A DNA stretch of 64,000 nucleotides from Arthrobacter sp. ov407 (GTDB lineage: Bacteria > Actinomycetota > Actinomycetes > Actinomycetales > Micrococcaceae): contig NZ_FNGD01000006.1 in the NCBI RefSeq assembly GCF_900102895.1, positions 59,970-123,969 on the forward strand, written 5' to 3'. The notes beneath the pieces were generated by a model. The model searched no databases and was not told the DNA's origin. It saw nothing but the letters and a program-made list of their open reading frames with translations. The position numbers and the translations under genes are program-made. Shown here one piece after another: positions 33,889 through 42,300 of this stretch (positions within the stretch are counted from its first letter, which is position 1; every line of letters begins with the position of its first letter).

Positions 33889-36800
33889 GTGATCACAGTC
33901 CTTGCCGTGCACTTTGCGGTGGCTGCTGTGGCCCCGCTGCTGTTCCGAAAGTTTGGCAGGAATTCGTTCTTCGCACTGGCCGCGGTCCCCGCGGCCTCGT
34001 TTATCTGGCTGCTGCTGCAGCACGACGCAGTCTATTCGTCCGGGGCGATCACCGAAGTGGTGCCCTGGATTCCCGGGCTGCAGCTCGACCTCGCGTTCCG
34101 AATGGATGCCCTGGCCTGGGTCATGTCCCTGCTGGTGCTGGGGGTCGGTGCGCTGGTGCTGGTTTATTGCGCCCGCTACTTCGAGAACAAGGACGACTAC
34201 CTCGGCGGTTTCGGCGCGCAGCTCCTGGCCTTCGCCGGTGCGATGTTCGGCCTCGTTACCGCTGATGACCTCCTGCTGATGTTCATCTTCTGGGAACTGA
34301 CTACGGTGCTGTCCTACCTGCTGATCGGCTACGCCCGCACCCGGCTGTCCGCGCGTCGCTCGGCGCTGCAGGCGCTGGTGGTGACCACCGCCGGCGGGCT
34401 GGCCATGCTTGTGGGGCTCATCATCCTCGGTTCGACGGCCGGAACCTACCGGATCCAGGCCATCGTGGAGCTGGCCCCCGCCCTGATTGCCGGTCCCGCG
34501 GGCGGGGCCGTGAGTGCCGCCGTCGTCCTGATCCTGGTCGGTGCGATCACCAAATCCGCTCTGGTGCCGTTCCACTTCTGGCTCCCCGGCGCGATGGCTG
34601 CCCCCACACCCGTGAGCGCCTACCTGCACGCCGCGGCCATGGTGAAGGCAGGGATCTACCTGGTGGCCCGGCTGGCCCCCGGATTCGCGGAAACCGCGCC
34701 GTGGCTGCCGATCGTGCTCGGCCTGGGCCTGGCCACCATGCTGGTGGGCGGCTACCGGGCCCTGCGGCAGACCGACATCAAGCTCATCCTCGCCTACGGC
34801 ACCGTGAGCCAGTTGGGCTTCATGACCATGGTGGTGGGCCTGGGCACCCCCGAGGCGGCGCTCGCCGGACTAGCCTTCCTCCTGGCGCACGGACTGTTCA
34901 AGGCCACGCTCTTCCTGGTGGTGGGCATCATTGACCACCAGGCCGGGACCCGGGACATCCGCGAGCTCTCCGGCGTCTACGGCTCGGCCCGGGCACTGGC
35001 GATCGTAGCGGCGATCGGCGCGGCCTCGATGGCAGGCGTACCGCCGCTGGCCGGCTACGTCGCCAAGGAATCGGTGTTCGAGGCCTTCATCCAGTACAGC
35101 TCGGAGTCCGGGACCGGGCCCTGGCTGCTGGGAGGCGTGGTCCTCGGCTCCGTCCTGACCTTCGCCTACAGCGCCCGCTTCATGTGGGGCGCCTTCGCCG
35201 TCAAGCCCGGCGTGGAGCCCACCGCCTTCAAGCCGGTCAAACCCGCCTTCCTTGCCGCGCCGGCGATCCTGAGCCTCCTCACGGTCCTTTACGGACTATG
35301 GCCCGCCCCCGTTGACGGCTGGATCCAGCCGTATGCGGAGCTCTTTGTGGACGGCCCCGAGTCCTCGCCCGGGCACCTGACACTGTGGCACGGCATTACC
35401 CCGGCCCTGGGGCTGACCGCGGTGACGTTCGTCCTGGGCCTGGCCATGTTCTACGGCCGCAACGCCGTGGCCCGGCTTCAGGCACTGGTGCCGGGCTGGA
35501 TCGACAGCGACCGCGCCTACCAGTACACGATCGGCGCCCTGGACGACACCGCCGTCTGGATTACCGGCCGGACCCAGCGAGGCTCGCTGTTCTTCTACCT
35601 CTCCGTCATCCTGACCGTTGCGTTCGTCCTGCCGCTGACGGCGCTGCTGCTGGCCAACAAGCCGCTGCCGGAGGGTCTTTACTTCATAGATCCCGGTGCG
35701 CCGCTGCAACTGGTGGCCGGCGCCGGGATCGTGATCGGGGCGCTGGCCGCGGTGCGCGCCAATAAACGGTTCCTGGCCGTCCTGATGGTGTCCGTCACCG
35801 GTTACGGGATTGCCCTCATGTTCGCGCTGCAGGGGGCCCCCGACCTTGCCCTGACCCAGATGCTGGTCGAAACCATCATCCTGGTGGCGTTCGTGCTGGC
35901 CATGCGGAGCCTTCCGCCGGGGCTGCGGGACCGCACCGGCGGCAAATACCGGGTCATCCGCGTGGTGATCGGGCTGGCCTTCGGCGTCACGATGATTTTC
36001 GTGGCCATCTACGCCCTCGGCGCCCGGGTGGCACCGCCGGTCTCCCTGCAGTTCCCGCAACTGGCCTATGAGGGCGGCGGCGGCCTCAACGTCGTCAACG
36101 TGACCCTGGTGGACATCCGGGCCTGGGACACCTTTGGCGAGATTTCCGTCCTGGCCCTGGCCGCCACCGGCGTGGCCAGCCTCATCTTCGTCCGGGGCCG
36201 CGGCGACCGCATCCGGACGTCCGCGACTGTCGCGGAAGGGACCGTGGGCCGGCGGACCGGGGCCAGGGGCAGCACCAGGGATGATGCCGCCCTGGCGATG
36301 AACCGTCGGTTCGCTGCCGCCACGCGCGACGCCTGGCTGGTGGCCGGCCGGACCCTTGCGCCGGAACGCCGCTCGATCATCTTCGAGGTGGTCACCCGCC
36401 TGATCTTCCACTCGATCATCGTGTTCTCCCTCTATCTGCTCCTCGCCGGCCACAATCTGCCCGGTGGAGGCTTCGCCGGTGGCCTCACCGCCGGCCTCGC
36501 CCTGACCATCCGCTACCTGGCCGGTGGCCGCTTCGAACTCCGCGAAGCCACACCCGTCGGCGCCGGCACCCTGCTGGGGATCGGCCTGGCCACGGCGGCG
36601 GCCGCCGGAATGACGCCGCTGCTGCTGGGCGGCGAGGTGTTCCAGAGCGCCATCGTGGAGCTGTGGCTGCCGGTCTTCGGCGACATCAAGTTCGTCACCT
36701 CGACCATCTTCGACATCGGTGTGTACATCGTGGTGGTCGGACTGGCACTGGACGTGCTGCGCAGCCTCGGTGCGGAAATCGACGAGCACTTCGAAGAGCC

Positions 36801-36897
36801 CGCCGAACCCCCGGAAGACGAGGAGAGTGGCGGAGCCCCAGCCGAGGCCCCCGTCGAGGCCGCCGACGCGGAAACCACTTCCAAGGGGAGAACATGA
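33889..36897 (+). CDS. mrpA: Mrp Na+/H+ antiporter subunit A fused to subunit B
   Basis: From GTG 33889 (GGAG 6 bases upstream) the product has 1002 residues; ATG 33832 in frame is less supported. The NuoL-like core has FIFWELTTVLSYLLIGY, KSALVPFHFWLPGAMAAPTP with its key Lys, and LAHGLFKATLFLVVG. After a DUF4040-type region (QGAPDLALTQMLVETIILVA) the last ~190 residues are an MnhB domain (IIVFSLYLLLAGHNLPGGGF). This explains why no separate mrpB exists. It is the largest membrane subunit of the multi-protein Na+/H+ exchanger needed for alkali and salt tolerance, and the first gene of mrpA-C-D-E-F-G. Confidence 0.93.
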   Translation: MITVLAVHFAVAAVAPLLFRKFGRNSFFALAAVPAASFIWLLLQHDAVYSSGAITEVVPWIPGLQLDLAFRMDALAWVMSLLVLGVGALVLVYCARYFENKDDYLGGFGAQLLAFAGAMFGLVTADDLLLMFIFWELTTVLSYLLIGYARTRLSARRSALQALVVTTAGGLAMLVGLIILGSTAGTYRIQAIVELAPALIAGPAGGAVSAAVVLILVGAITKSALVPFHFWLPGAMAAPTPVSAYLHAAAMVKAGIYLVARLAPGFAETAPWLPIVLGLGLATMLVGGYRALRQTDIKLILAYGTVSQLGFMTMVVGLGTPEAALAGLAFLLAHGLFKATLFLVVGIIDHQAGTRDIRELSGVYGSARALAIVAAIGAASMAGVPPLAGYVAKESVFEAFIQYSSESGTGPWLLGGVVLGSVLTFAYSARFMWGAFAVKPGVEPTAFKPVKPAFLAAPAILSLLTVLYGLWPAPVDGWIQPYAELFVDGPESSPGHLTLWHGITPALGLTAVTFVLGLAMFYGRNAVARLQALVPGWIDSDRAYQYTIGALDDTAVWITGRTQRGSLFFYLSVILTVAFVLPLTALLLANKPLPEGLYFIDPGAPLQLVAGAGIVIGALAAVRANKRFLAVLMVSVTGYGIALMFALQGAPDLALTQMLVETIILVAFVLAMRSLPPGLRDRTGGKYRVIRVVIGLAFGVTMIFVAIYALGARVAPPVSLQFPQLAYEGGGGLNVVNVTLVDIRAWDTFGEISVLALAATGVASLIFVRGRGDRIRTSATVAEGTVGRRTGARGSTRDDAALAMNRRFAAATRDAWLVAGRTLAPERRSIIFEVVTRLIFHSIIVFSLYLLLAGHNLPGGGFAGGLTAGLALTIRYLAGGRFELREATPVGAGTLLGIGLATAAAAGMTPLLLGGEVFQSAIVELWLPVFGDIKFVTSTIFDIGVYIVVVGLALDVLRSLGAEIDEHFEEPAEPPEDEESGGAPAEAPVEAADAETTSKGRT

Positions 36898-37454
36898 GCG
36901 TCAACCTGACCCTGCTGACGGTCATGGGCGCCCTTTACGCCTGTGGCATCTACCTGATCCTTGAGCGCAGCCTCACCCGGGTCCTGCTGGGCCTGATGCT
37001 GCTGGCCAACGCCACTAACCTGCTGATCCTCGCCACCGGCGGCTACGCCGGGCTGGCGCCGATCTTTGACAAGGACACCCCGGCGGTGGACTACAACGAC
37101 CCCCTGCCGCAGGCCCTGATCCTGACCTCGATCGTGATCTCCTTCGCCGTCACGGCGTTCATGCTTGGCATCATCTACCGCACCTGGGTCCTGGCCCGCC
37201 AGGATGAAATCCAGGACGACGCAGAGGACCGCCGCGTCGCAGAAACGCCGAGCTTCGATGCCGAGGACGACTCCGTGATACCGGTCGAGACTTCAGAGTT
37301 CCCGCTGGCCATGGTCGGCTCCGACGGCCCCGTACCCACAGGCACAGCCGCGGTCATGTCCGGTGGCCGCCCCGTGCGGGCCGACAAGGCCGCCTCTGAA
37401 GAACAGCCCGGTTCCCTGAACGTTGACCCCAGAAAGGAAGGAGGCGGAAAGTGA
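36894..37454 (+). CDS. mrpC: Mrp antiporter subunit C with long hydrophilic tail
   Basis: From ATG 36894, overlapping the mrpA stop by 4 bases, the product has 186 residues. The first ~115 are the NuoK-like MrpC domain with three membrane segments (YLILERSLTRVLLGLMLLAN, LPQALILTSIVISFAVTAFM). The last ~70 residues are charged and without hydrophobic segments (from DEIQDDAEDRR onward), absent from the usual ~113-residue MrpC. It works beside MrpD in proton and cation transfer. The tail should face the cytoplasm, and its function is unknown. Confidence 0.92.
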   Translation: MSVNLTLLTVMGALYACGIYLILERSLTRVLLGLMLLANATNLLILATGGYAGLAPIFDKDTPAVDYNDPLPQALILTSIVISFAVTAFMLGIIYRTWVLARQDEIQDDAEDRRVAETPSFDAEDDSVIPVETSEFPLAMVGSDGPVPTGTAAVMSGGRPVRADKAASEEQPGSLNVDPRKEGGGK

Positions 37455-39106
37455 ACATCACCAGCTTTGCCCCGCTCGCCGTCGTACTCCCCATCCTGGG
37501 CGCCGCCCTGACGTTCCTGCTCATCCATTACCCCCGGGCCCAGCGCGCGATCAGCATCGCCGTCCTGACCCTGACCCTGCTGCTGGAATGCTGGCTGTTG
37601 GCCTCCGTCTGGGAAGGCGGGACGGCCGCGGTGGACATCGGCGGCTGGCTGCCGCCCTGGGGCATCGTGCTGGTAGTGGATCAGTTCTCCTCGCTCATGC
37701 TCGTGGTGTCCTCGGCCGTGAGCCTTGCGGTGCTGATCTACGCAACGGGACAGGGCATGGCCGACGGCGACCGCGACGCGCCGGTCTCGATCTTCCACCC
37801 GACCTACCTAATCCTGGTTGCCGGGGTGTCCAACGCGTTCCTCTCCGGAGACCTCTTCAACCTCTACGTCGGCTTCGAGATCCTGCTGACGGCCAGCTAC
37901 GTGCTCATCACCCTCGGCGGGACTGGCCCGCGCATCCGGGCCGGCGTGACCTACGTGGTGGTTTCCGTCGTGTCCTCGGTGCTGTTCCTGATCGCGATCG
38001 CCATGATCTACGGCGCCACCGGAACCATCAACATGGCGGACCTCGCCATCAAGCTCGGGGACCTTGACCAGGGCACCCGGACGCTGTTGCACGTCATGCT
38101 GCTGGTGGCCTTCGGCATCAAGGCCGCCGTCTTCCCGCTGTCCTTCTGGCTCCCTGACTCCTACCCCACTGCACCGGCCCCGGTCACCGCGGTGTTTGCC
38201 GGCCTGCTGACCAAGGTGGGCGTCTATGCGATGGTCCGCACGGAGACGCTGCTCTTCCCGGGGGATGCGCTCAACGCCCCTCTCATGGTCGCGGCGCTGC
38301 TGACCATGGTGGTGGGCATCCTCGGCGCCCTGGCCCAAAGCGACATCAAGAGGCTCTTGTCCTTCACCCTGGTCAGCCACATTGGCTACATGGTGTTCGG
38401 CCTGGCCATGTCCACGGTGGCCGGCCTGGGCGCCGCGGTGTTCTACGTGGCCCACCACATCACCATCCAGACCAGCCTGTTCCTGGTGACCGGCCTGATT
38501 GAGCGCCGCGGCGGCAGCTCGTCCATGGACCGCGTGGCCGGGCTGGCCAAACTCTCCCCGGTTTTGGGGGTCCTGTTCTTCGTTCCCGCCATGAACCTGG
38601 CCGGAATCCCGCCGTTCTCGGGTTTCCTGGGCAAGCTGGGGCTGCTTCAGGCAGGTGTAGAACTGGGCACGCCGCTGGCCTACGCCCTGGTGATCGGCGG
38701 AGTGCTGACCAGCCTGCTGACCCTGCTGGCGATCGCGAGGGTCTGGAACCGGGCGTTCTGGCGCAAGCCCGAGGACGCTGAGCACCCCGATCCGGTGCTC
38801 CTGGCGGCACCGGAGGACTCCGCCACCGGGGACCGGGCCGGGAGGACGAACGTGACCCTGCTGCCCCGCACCATGGTGGGCTCCACCCTGGGCCTGGTGG
38901 TCTTCGGCGTGGCCCTGACGGTCTTCGCCGGGCCGCTGTTCAGGGTGGCTGACCAGTCCGCCGAGGAGATGCTGGACAGGTCCCCCTACATCCACGCCGT
39001 GCTTGGCGAGGACGTGCCGGTGCCGCCGGTACCGCCAGCGGCCCAGACCGGGCCGCGCCAGCAGCAGGGCCAGCCGCAGGGCCAGCCGCAGGGCGGCGGC
39101 AAATGA
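37451..39106 (+). CDS. mrpD: Mrp antiporter subunit D (NuoN/NuoL-like)
   Basis: The product has 551 residues from GTG 37451, overlapping mrpC by 4 bases with a strong AAGGAGG upstream. The proton-channel motifs FNLYVGFEILLTASYVLITL (Glu in TM5) and GIKAAVFPLSFWLPDSYPTA (Lys in TM7) are intact, and SFTLVSHIGYMVFGLA matches the family. About 14 membrane segments are visible. The C-terminus adds a short tail rich in Pro and Gln. With MrpA it forms the ion-translocating core. Confidence 0.94.
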   Translation: MNITSFAPLAVVLPILGAALTFLLIHYPRAQRAISIAVLTLTLLLECWLLASVWEGGTAAVDIGGWLPPWGIVLVVDQFSSLMLVVSSAVSLAVLIYATGQGMADGDRDAPVSIFHPTYLILVAGVSNAFLSGDLFNLYVGFEILLTASYVLITLGGTGPRIRAGVTYVVVSVVSSVLFLIAIAMIYGATGTINMADLAIKLGDLDQGTRTLLHVMLLVAFGIKAAVFPLSFWLPDSYPTAPAPVTAVFAGLLTKVGVYAMVRTETLLFPGDALNAPLMVAALLTMVVGILGALAQSDIKRLLSFTLVSHIGYMVFGLAMSTVAGLGAAVFYVAHHITIQTSLFLVTGLIERRGGSSSMDRVAGLAKLSPVLGVLFFVPAMNLAGIPPFSGFLGKLGLLQAGVELGTPLAYALVIGGVLTSLLTLLAIARVWNRAFWRKPEDAEHPDPVLLAAPEDSATGDRAGRTNVTLLPRTMVGSTLGLVVFGVALTVFAGPLFRVADQSAEEMLDRSPYIHAVLGEDVPVPPVPPAAQTGPRQQQGQPQGQPQGGGK

Positions 39107-39648
39107 ACCGGAAAAGGATCTCGCTGCGTCAGGAACTGCCGCTGTTGGTGTGGCTCGTTTTTGTCTGGGGCGCGTTGTGGCAGAACTTCAGCGCAGGCAA
39201 CCTCCTGTTCGGGGCCATCATCGCGGTGCTCGTGGCGCGCATTTTCTATCTGCCCCCGGTGGAGCTCGGCGGCCGCTTCAACGTGCTCCGTGCCGTGCCC
39301 TTCGCCCTCAGCTTCCTCGGAAAAGTCGTCGCGGCAAGCTTCCAGGTCCTGTACCTCGCCGTGGTCCGCGGGCCCAGCGTGGTCAGTGCAATTGTCGCCG
39401 TGCCGCTCCGGAGCCATTCCGACCTCCTGGTCACGGCCACCGGGCATGTGATCTCGCTGATTCCGGGATCCCTCGTGGTGGAGGTGGACAGGTCAACGTC
39501 CACGCTCTACATCCACGGCATCAACGTCCGCAATCCAGAGGACGCGGCCAAGCTGCGCAAGGAGGTCCGGGACACCGAGGCCGGGCTGATCAGAATCATG
39601 GGGACCAAAGACGAACTGTCCGCCCTGACACAGGAGATCGCCGCATGA
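39103..39648 (+). CDS. mrpE: Mrp antiporter subunit E
   Basis: The product has 181 residues with a 4-base overlap with mrpD. It has 2-3 N-terminal membrane segments (LPLLVWLVFVWGALWQNFSA) and then the soluble MNHE domain with VTATGHVISLIPGSLVVEVD and LYIHGINVRNPEDA. MrpE is needed for assembly and full activity of the complex and is not a transporter alone. Confidence 0.92.
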   Translation: MNRKRISLRQELPLLVWLVFVWGALWQNFSAGNLLFGAIIAVLVARIFYLPPVELGGRFNVLRAVPFALSFLGKVVAASFQVLYLAVVRGPSVVSAIVAVPLRSHSDLLVTATGHVISLIPGSLVVEVDRSTSTLYIHGINVRNPEDAAKLRKEVRDTEAGLIRIMGTKDELSALTQEIAA

Positions 39649-39923
39649 TGCAGACCGTCCTGACGGTGACCGCCGTCGTACTTTCCCTGGCCGCCGCGGG
39701 AGCGATCGTCCGGATCGGGCGGGGCCCCTCGCTGCTGGACCGGGTTCTCGCCGCCGACGTGCTGCTGGCCATTTTCGGTGCGGCCCTCTGCATCGACATG
39801 GCCGTGAACCGGCACCTCAACAACCTGATGCTGCTCGTTGCGATTTCCCTCATCGGCTTCGTCGGCTCGGTCACCGTGGCCCGGTTCGTGGCTGAGCGGA
39901 GGGAGAGCGTCCGTGAATCCTGA
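39645..39923 (+). CDS. mrpF: Mrp antiporter subunit F
   Basis: The product has 92 residues from ATG 39645 (ATG 39648 follows at once), overlapping mrpE by 4 bases. It has three membrane segments with the conserved IVRIGRGPSLLDRVLAADV near the first loop, and NNLMLLVAISLIGFVGSVTV at the end. It is a small membrane subunit of the Mrp complex. Confidence 0.92.
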   Translation: MMQTVLTVTAVVLSLAAAGAIVRIGRGPSLLDRVLAADVLLAIFGAALCIDMAVNRHLNNLMLLVAISLIGFVGSVTVARFVAERRESVRES

Positions 39924-40311
39924 AACAGTGATCGACGCCGTCTCCGCCGTGTTCATGGTGACGGGCGCGCTCATGTCCCTCGCCGCCGCCGTCGGGCTGT
40001 TGCGGTTCCCGGACCTCATGAGCAGGATGCACGCCGCCACCAAACCGCAGGTCCTCGGCCTGTTCCTGCTGCTGGCGGCCCTTGGCCTGCAGATGCGCAC
40101 CTGGTGGGTGTGGCCCGTCCTGGTGGTGGCCTGGCTCTTCCAGCTGCTCACCGTCCCAGTGTCGGCCCACATGGTGGGCCGGGCCGGCTACCGGACCAAG
40201 CACCTGCATCCGGAGCTGCTGAGCTCCGACGAGCTCGAGGCCGTAGTTCAACAGGCAGCGGGCCAGCAGGCGGCCAAGCACGGAGTGGACGACGACGAAG
40301 CCGGCCGCTGA
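39913..40311 (+). CDS. mrpG: Mrp antiporter subunit G
   Basis: The product has 132 residues from GTG 39913, overlapping mrpF by 11 bases. It has three membrane segments; GLLRFPDLMSRMHAATKPQV is the diagnostic PhaG_MnhG motif and VPVSAHMVGRAGY closes the domain. A ~35-residue hydrophilic tail follows. It is the last gene of the Mrp operon. Confidence 0.92.
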   Translation: MNPETVIDAVSAVFMVTGALMSLAAAVGLLRFPDLMSRMHAATKPQVLGLFLLLAALGLQMRTWWVWPVLVVAWLFQLLTVPVSAHMVGRAGYRTKHLHPELLSSDELEAVVQQAAGQQAAKHGVDDDEAGR

Positions 40312-40374
40312 GCGCGTTAGGTGCACTGCCCGGCGACCGGCGCCTCGACCGGCGCCGCGGCTAGTCGAGTCCGG

Positions 40375-40638
40375 TCAGACGATGTCCTGGGTCTTGGCGA
40401 AGCGGGTGATCGCGCGCTGGGTGCCCCGGTTGGCGAGCACCTGGATGATGGCGCTGACCGATGCGGAGATCAGGGCGAACGTCAGGGCCGAGCGCAGCGT
40501 GGTGGGGACGTCGTCCTCCTGGCCCTTGGGCGGCTTGTTGCCCGTGGACTTTTCCCACATGGTGTCCACGAGCTTGGTGCCGGCAAAGCCGGCCAGGAGG
40601 CTGATGCCGGTGCCGAGCAGCTTGATGAGGATGTTCAT
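40375..40638 (-). CDS. DUF4235 small membrane protein
   Basis: The product has 87 residues with AAGGAG 8 bases before ATG. LIKLLGTGISLLAGFAGTKL is one membrane segment, followed by VDTMWEKSTGNKPPKG and a second, weaker segment (LTFALISASVSAIIQVLANR). This matches the actinobacterial DUF4235 family, of unknown function. It converges on mrpG with 63 bases between and stands next to the UPF0303 gene. Confidence 0.8.
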   Translation of the reverse strand: MNILIKLLGTGISLLAGFAGTKLVDTMWEKSTGNKPPKGQEDDVPTTLRSALTFALISASVSAIIQVLANRGTQRAITRFAKTQDIV

Positions 40639-40679
40639 TCTTCGGTCTCCTTGGGACGGGAACGGGGTCTCTCCCTAGC

Positions 40680-41225
40680 CTAGCGTTCCGGGGTGAGGAC
40701 CATTCGCAGGGCCTCGACCACGAGTTCGTGGTCGGCCTTCTGGGGCAGGCCCGAGACGGTGACGACGGCGACGGCGCCTGTGCCGCGCACGTAAATGGGG
40801 AACGCCCCGCCGTGGGCGGCGAACTCCATCTGATCCCACCAAGCGTTGTCCTCGACCCTTCCGCCGGCTGCCCGGGCCCGGAGACCCACCAGCAGGGACG
40901 GGACCTCGTACCGCACGGCGGTGCGCTTCTTGGCGTTGATCCAGCGCTCGTTGTCCGGTGTGGCGCCGTCGAGAGCGGCGTGGAAGAGCACCTGCTCGCC
41001 TTTGGTTATATCGACGGCAATGGGCAGCGAGCGTTGCCTGCCCAGCTCGACAAGGAGCAGTCCGAGGTCCAGGGCGTCGTCCTTGCTGAACGACGCGAAC
41101 TGGAGCGCATCCATCTCGGCCAGCACGCGGCCGATGAGCGCCGCCAGGGATCCCTGCGGCTGCGGCTCGCTCGAGTCGGGGTCGTACTCCCCGGAGGGAT
41201 CCTGTGTAGCCGGTGTGTGCGTCAA
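40680..41225 (-). CDS. UPF0303 / heme-degrading-domain (DUF336-like) family protein
   Basis: The most likely start is TTG 41225 (181 residues); the open frame reaches 41414 but would run through the promoter and riboswitch region. FSKDDALDLGLLLVELGR, VLFHAALDGATPDNERWINA and VTVSGLPQKADHELVVEAL match the UPF0303 family, related to HbpS-like heme-binding proteins and yeast YBR137W. The function is not settled. It is divergent from the thiamine riboswitch transcript. Confidence 0.75.
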   Translation of the reverse strand: MTHTPATQDPSGEYDPDSSEPQPQGSLAALIGRVLAEMDALQFASFSKDDALDLGLLLVELGRQRSLPIAVDITKGEQVLFHAALDGATPDNERWINAKKRTAVRYEVPSLLVGLRARAAGGRVEDNAWWDQMEFAAHGGAFPIYVRGTGAVAVVTVSGLPQKADHELVVEALRMVLTPER

Positions 41226-41360
41226 AATAATCCAGCTTTCCGGTGGGTGACGAGGCCGCCGGCTGGCGGGTCCAGGTGTCCGACACGTCGACTCTACCAA
41301 GGGGCTGTTCCCGGCCGCGGTGGCCGTCTCTGCCCGGTCCCGGATTGTGACGGCCCACCA

Positions 41361-41389
41361 CTGAAAACCCGGCCGCCCGGGTGTAAACT
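41361..41389 (+). promoter_or_regulatory. Candidate promoter of the riboswitch transcript
   Basis: CTGAAA (41361-41366) and TAAACT (41384-41389) are 17 bases apart and would start transcription about 25-30 bases before the riboswitch. The -10 fits; the -35 is weak. The rest of the 41226-41420 gap shows nothing else recognisable. Confidence 0.35.
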
Positions 41390-41420
41390 GAGCCAGCCCA
41401 CAAGGGCGAAACAATTTACG

Positions 41421-41545
41421 ACAGGGGAGCGCCGCCGTCGGGCATCGCCGGAAAATCCGGGGACACCTTTGGTGGGCGCTGAGAGTGCGGACAGCCGCAG
41501 ACCCTCGAACCTGATCCGGTTAGTACCGGCGCAAGGGAGTCGAGT
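41421..41545 (+). promoter_or_regulatory. TPP riboswitch (THI element)
   Basis: Conserved TPP-aptamer segments are present in order: ACAGGGGAGC at 41421, GCTGAGAGTGCGG around 41478, GACCCTCGAACCTGATCCGG around 41500, then the GTTAGTACCGGCGCAAGGGAGT segment ending near 41540. The aptamer binds thiamine pyrophosphate and lowers expression of thiamine genes when TPP is plentiful. It lies about 75 bases before ykoE, which fits control of thiamine-precursor uptake. Confidence 0.93.
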
Positions 41546-41597
41546 TCTCAGGGTGCGCGGAGGGCGGCGGAAGCCGAGCCCGGCCGGAGCACCCTCC

Positions 41598-41616
41598 CCT
41601 CCTGTTCCTCAGGAGG
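41598..41616 (+). promoter_or_regulatory. Hairpin sequestering the ykoE Shine-Dalgarno
   Basis: CCTCCTG (41598-41604) pairs perfectly with CAGGAGG (41610-41616) around a 5-base loop. The 3' arm is the AGGAGG ribosome site 5 bases before ATG 41622. This is the expected expression platform of a translation-blocking riboswitch. GGAGGG at 41559-41564 could pair with CCCTCC at 41592-41597 as the alternative structure (inference). Confidence 0.7.
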
Positions 41617-41621
41617 ACGAC

Positions 41622-42269
41622 ATGACAGATATTTCAGCACAGCATGGTTCCGCCAGCCGATCATCGGCCCGGCGCAACTACAACTGGCGTGTGGTGGACA
41701 TTGTGGTGGCCGCGTTGATCGCCGTTGCCGGCGGCGTCATTTTCTGGGCCTGGTCCCAGGGCGCGAACCTTGTTTACGTCCCGCTGAACGCGCTCTACCC
41801 GCCGCTGACCGGACTCTACGCCGGCGGCTGGATGATCCCGGCGGTGCTGGGCATGCTCATCATCCGCAAGCCGGGCGCGGCGCTCTTCTGCGAAACCGTC
41901 GCGGCCACGGGCGAGCTCATCATGGGGTCGCAGTACGGCACCACGGTGCTGATCTCCGGTGTCCTGCAGGGCCTCGGCGCGGAACTCGTCTTCGCGGCCT
42001 TCCTCTACAAGAAGTTCAACCTGCCGGTGTCCCTGCTGGCCGGAGCCGGCGCGGGCCTCTTCTGCGGCCTCAACGATTCCTTCCTGCCGTGGGGCTGGAA
42101 CATCGCCTACGCAGCCGGCGACAAGCTCGCCTACATCGTCTTCACCACGATCTCCGGCGCGGTGATTGCCGGCGGACTGGCCTGGCTCGCCACCCGCGGC
42201 CTGGCCAAGACCGGAGTGCTGGGTTCCTTTGCCTCCCGCAAGGCCGCGACGGAGCCCGTCTTCTCCTGA
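41622..42269 (+). CDS. ykoE: ECF transporter substrate-binding component, YkoE family
   Basis: From ATG 41622 the product has 215 residues; the longer open frame upstream would run through the riboswitch. It has about six membrane segments (YNWRVVDIVVAALIAVAGGV, LYPPLTGLYAGGWMIPAVLG, CGLNDSFLPWGWNIAYAAGD), matching YkoE S-components for hydroxymethylpyrimidine or other thiamine precursors. It is the first gene of ykoE-ykoD-ykoC under the TPP riboswitch. Confidence 0.9.
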   Translation: MTDISAQHGSASRSSARRNYNWRVVDIVVAALIAVAGGVIFWAWSQGANLVYVPLNALYPPLTGLYAGGWMIPAVLGMLIIRKPGAALFCETVAATGELIMGSQYGTTVLISGVLQGLGAELVFAAFLYKKFNLPVSLLAGAGAGLFCGLNDSFLPWGWNIAYAAGDKLAYIVFTTISGAVIAGGLAWLATRGLAKTGVLGSFASRKAATEPVFS

Positions 42270-42300
42270 ACCTTCTTATCCTGAATCCCGCAGAGAACCC

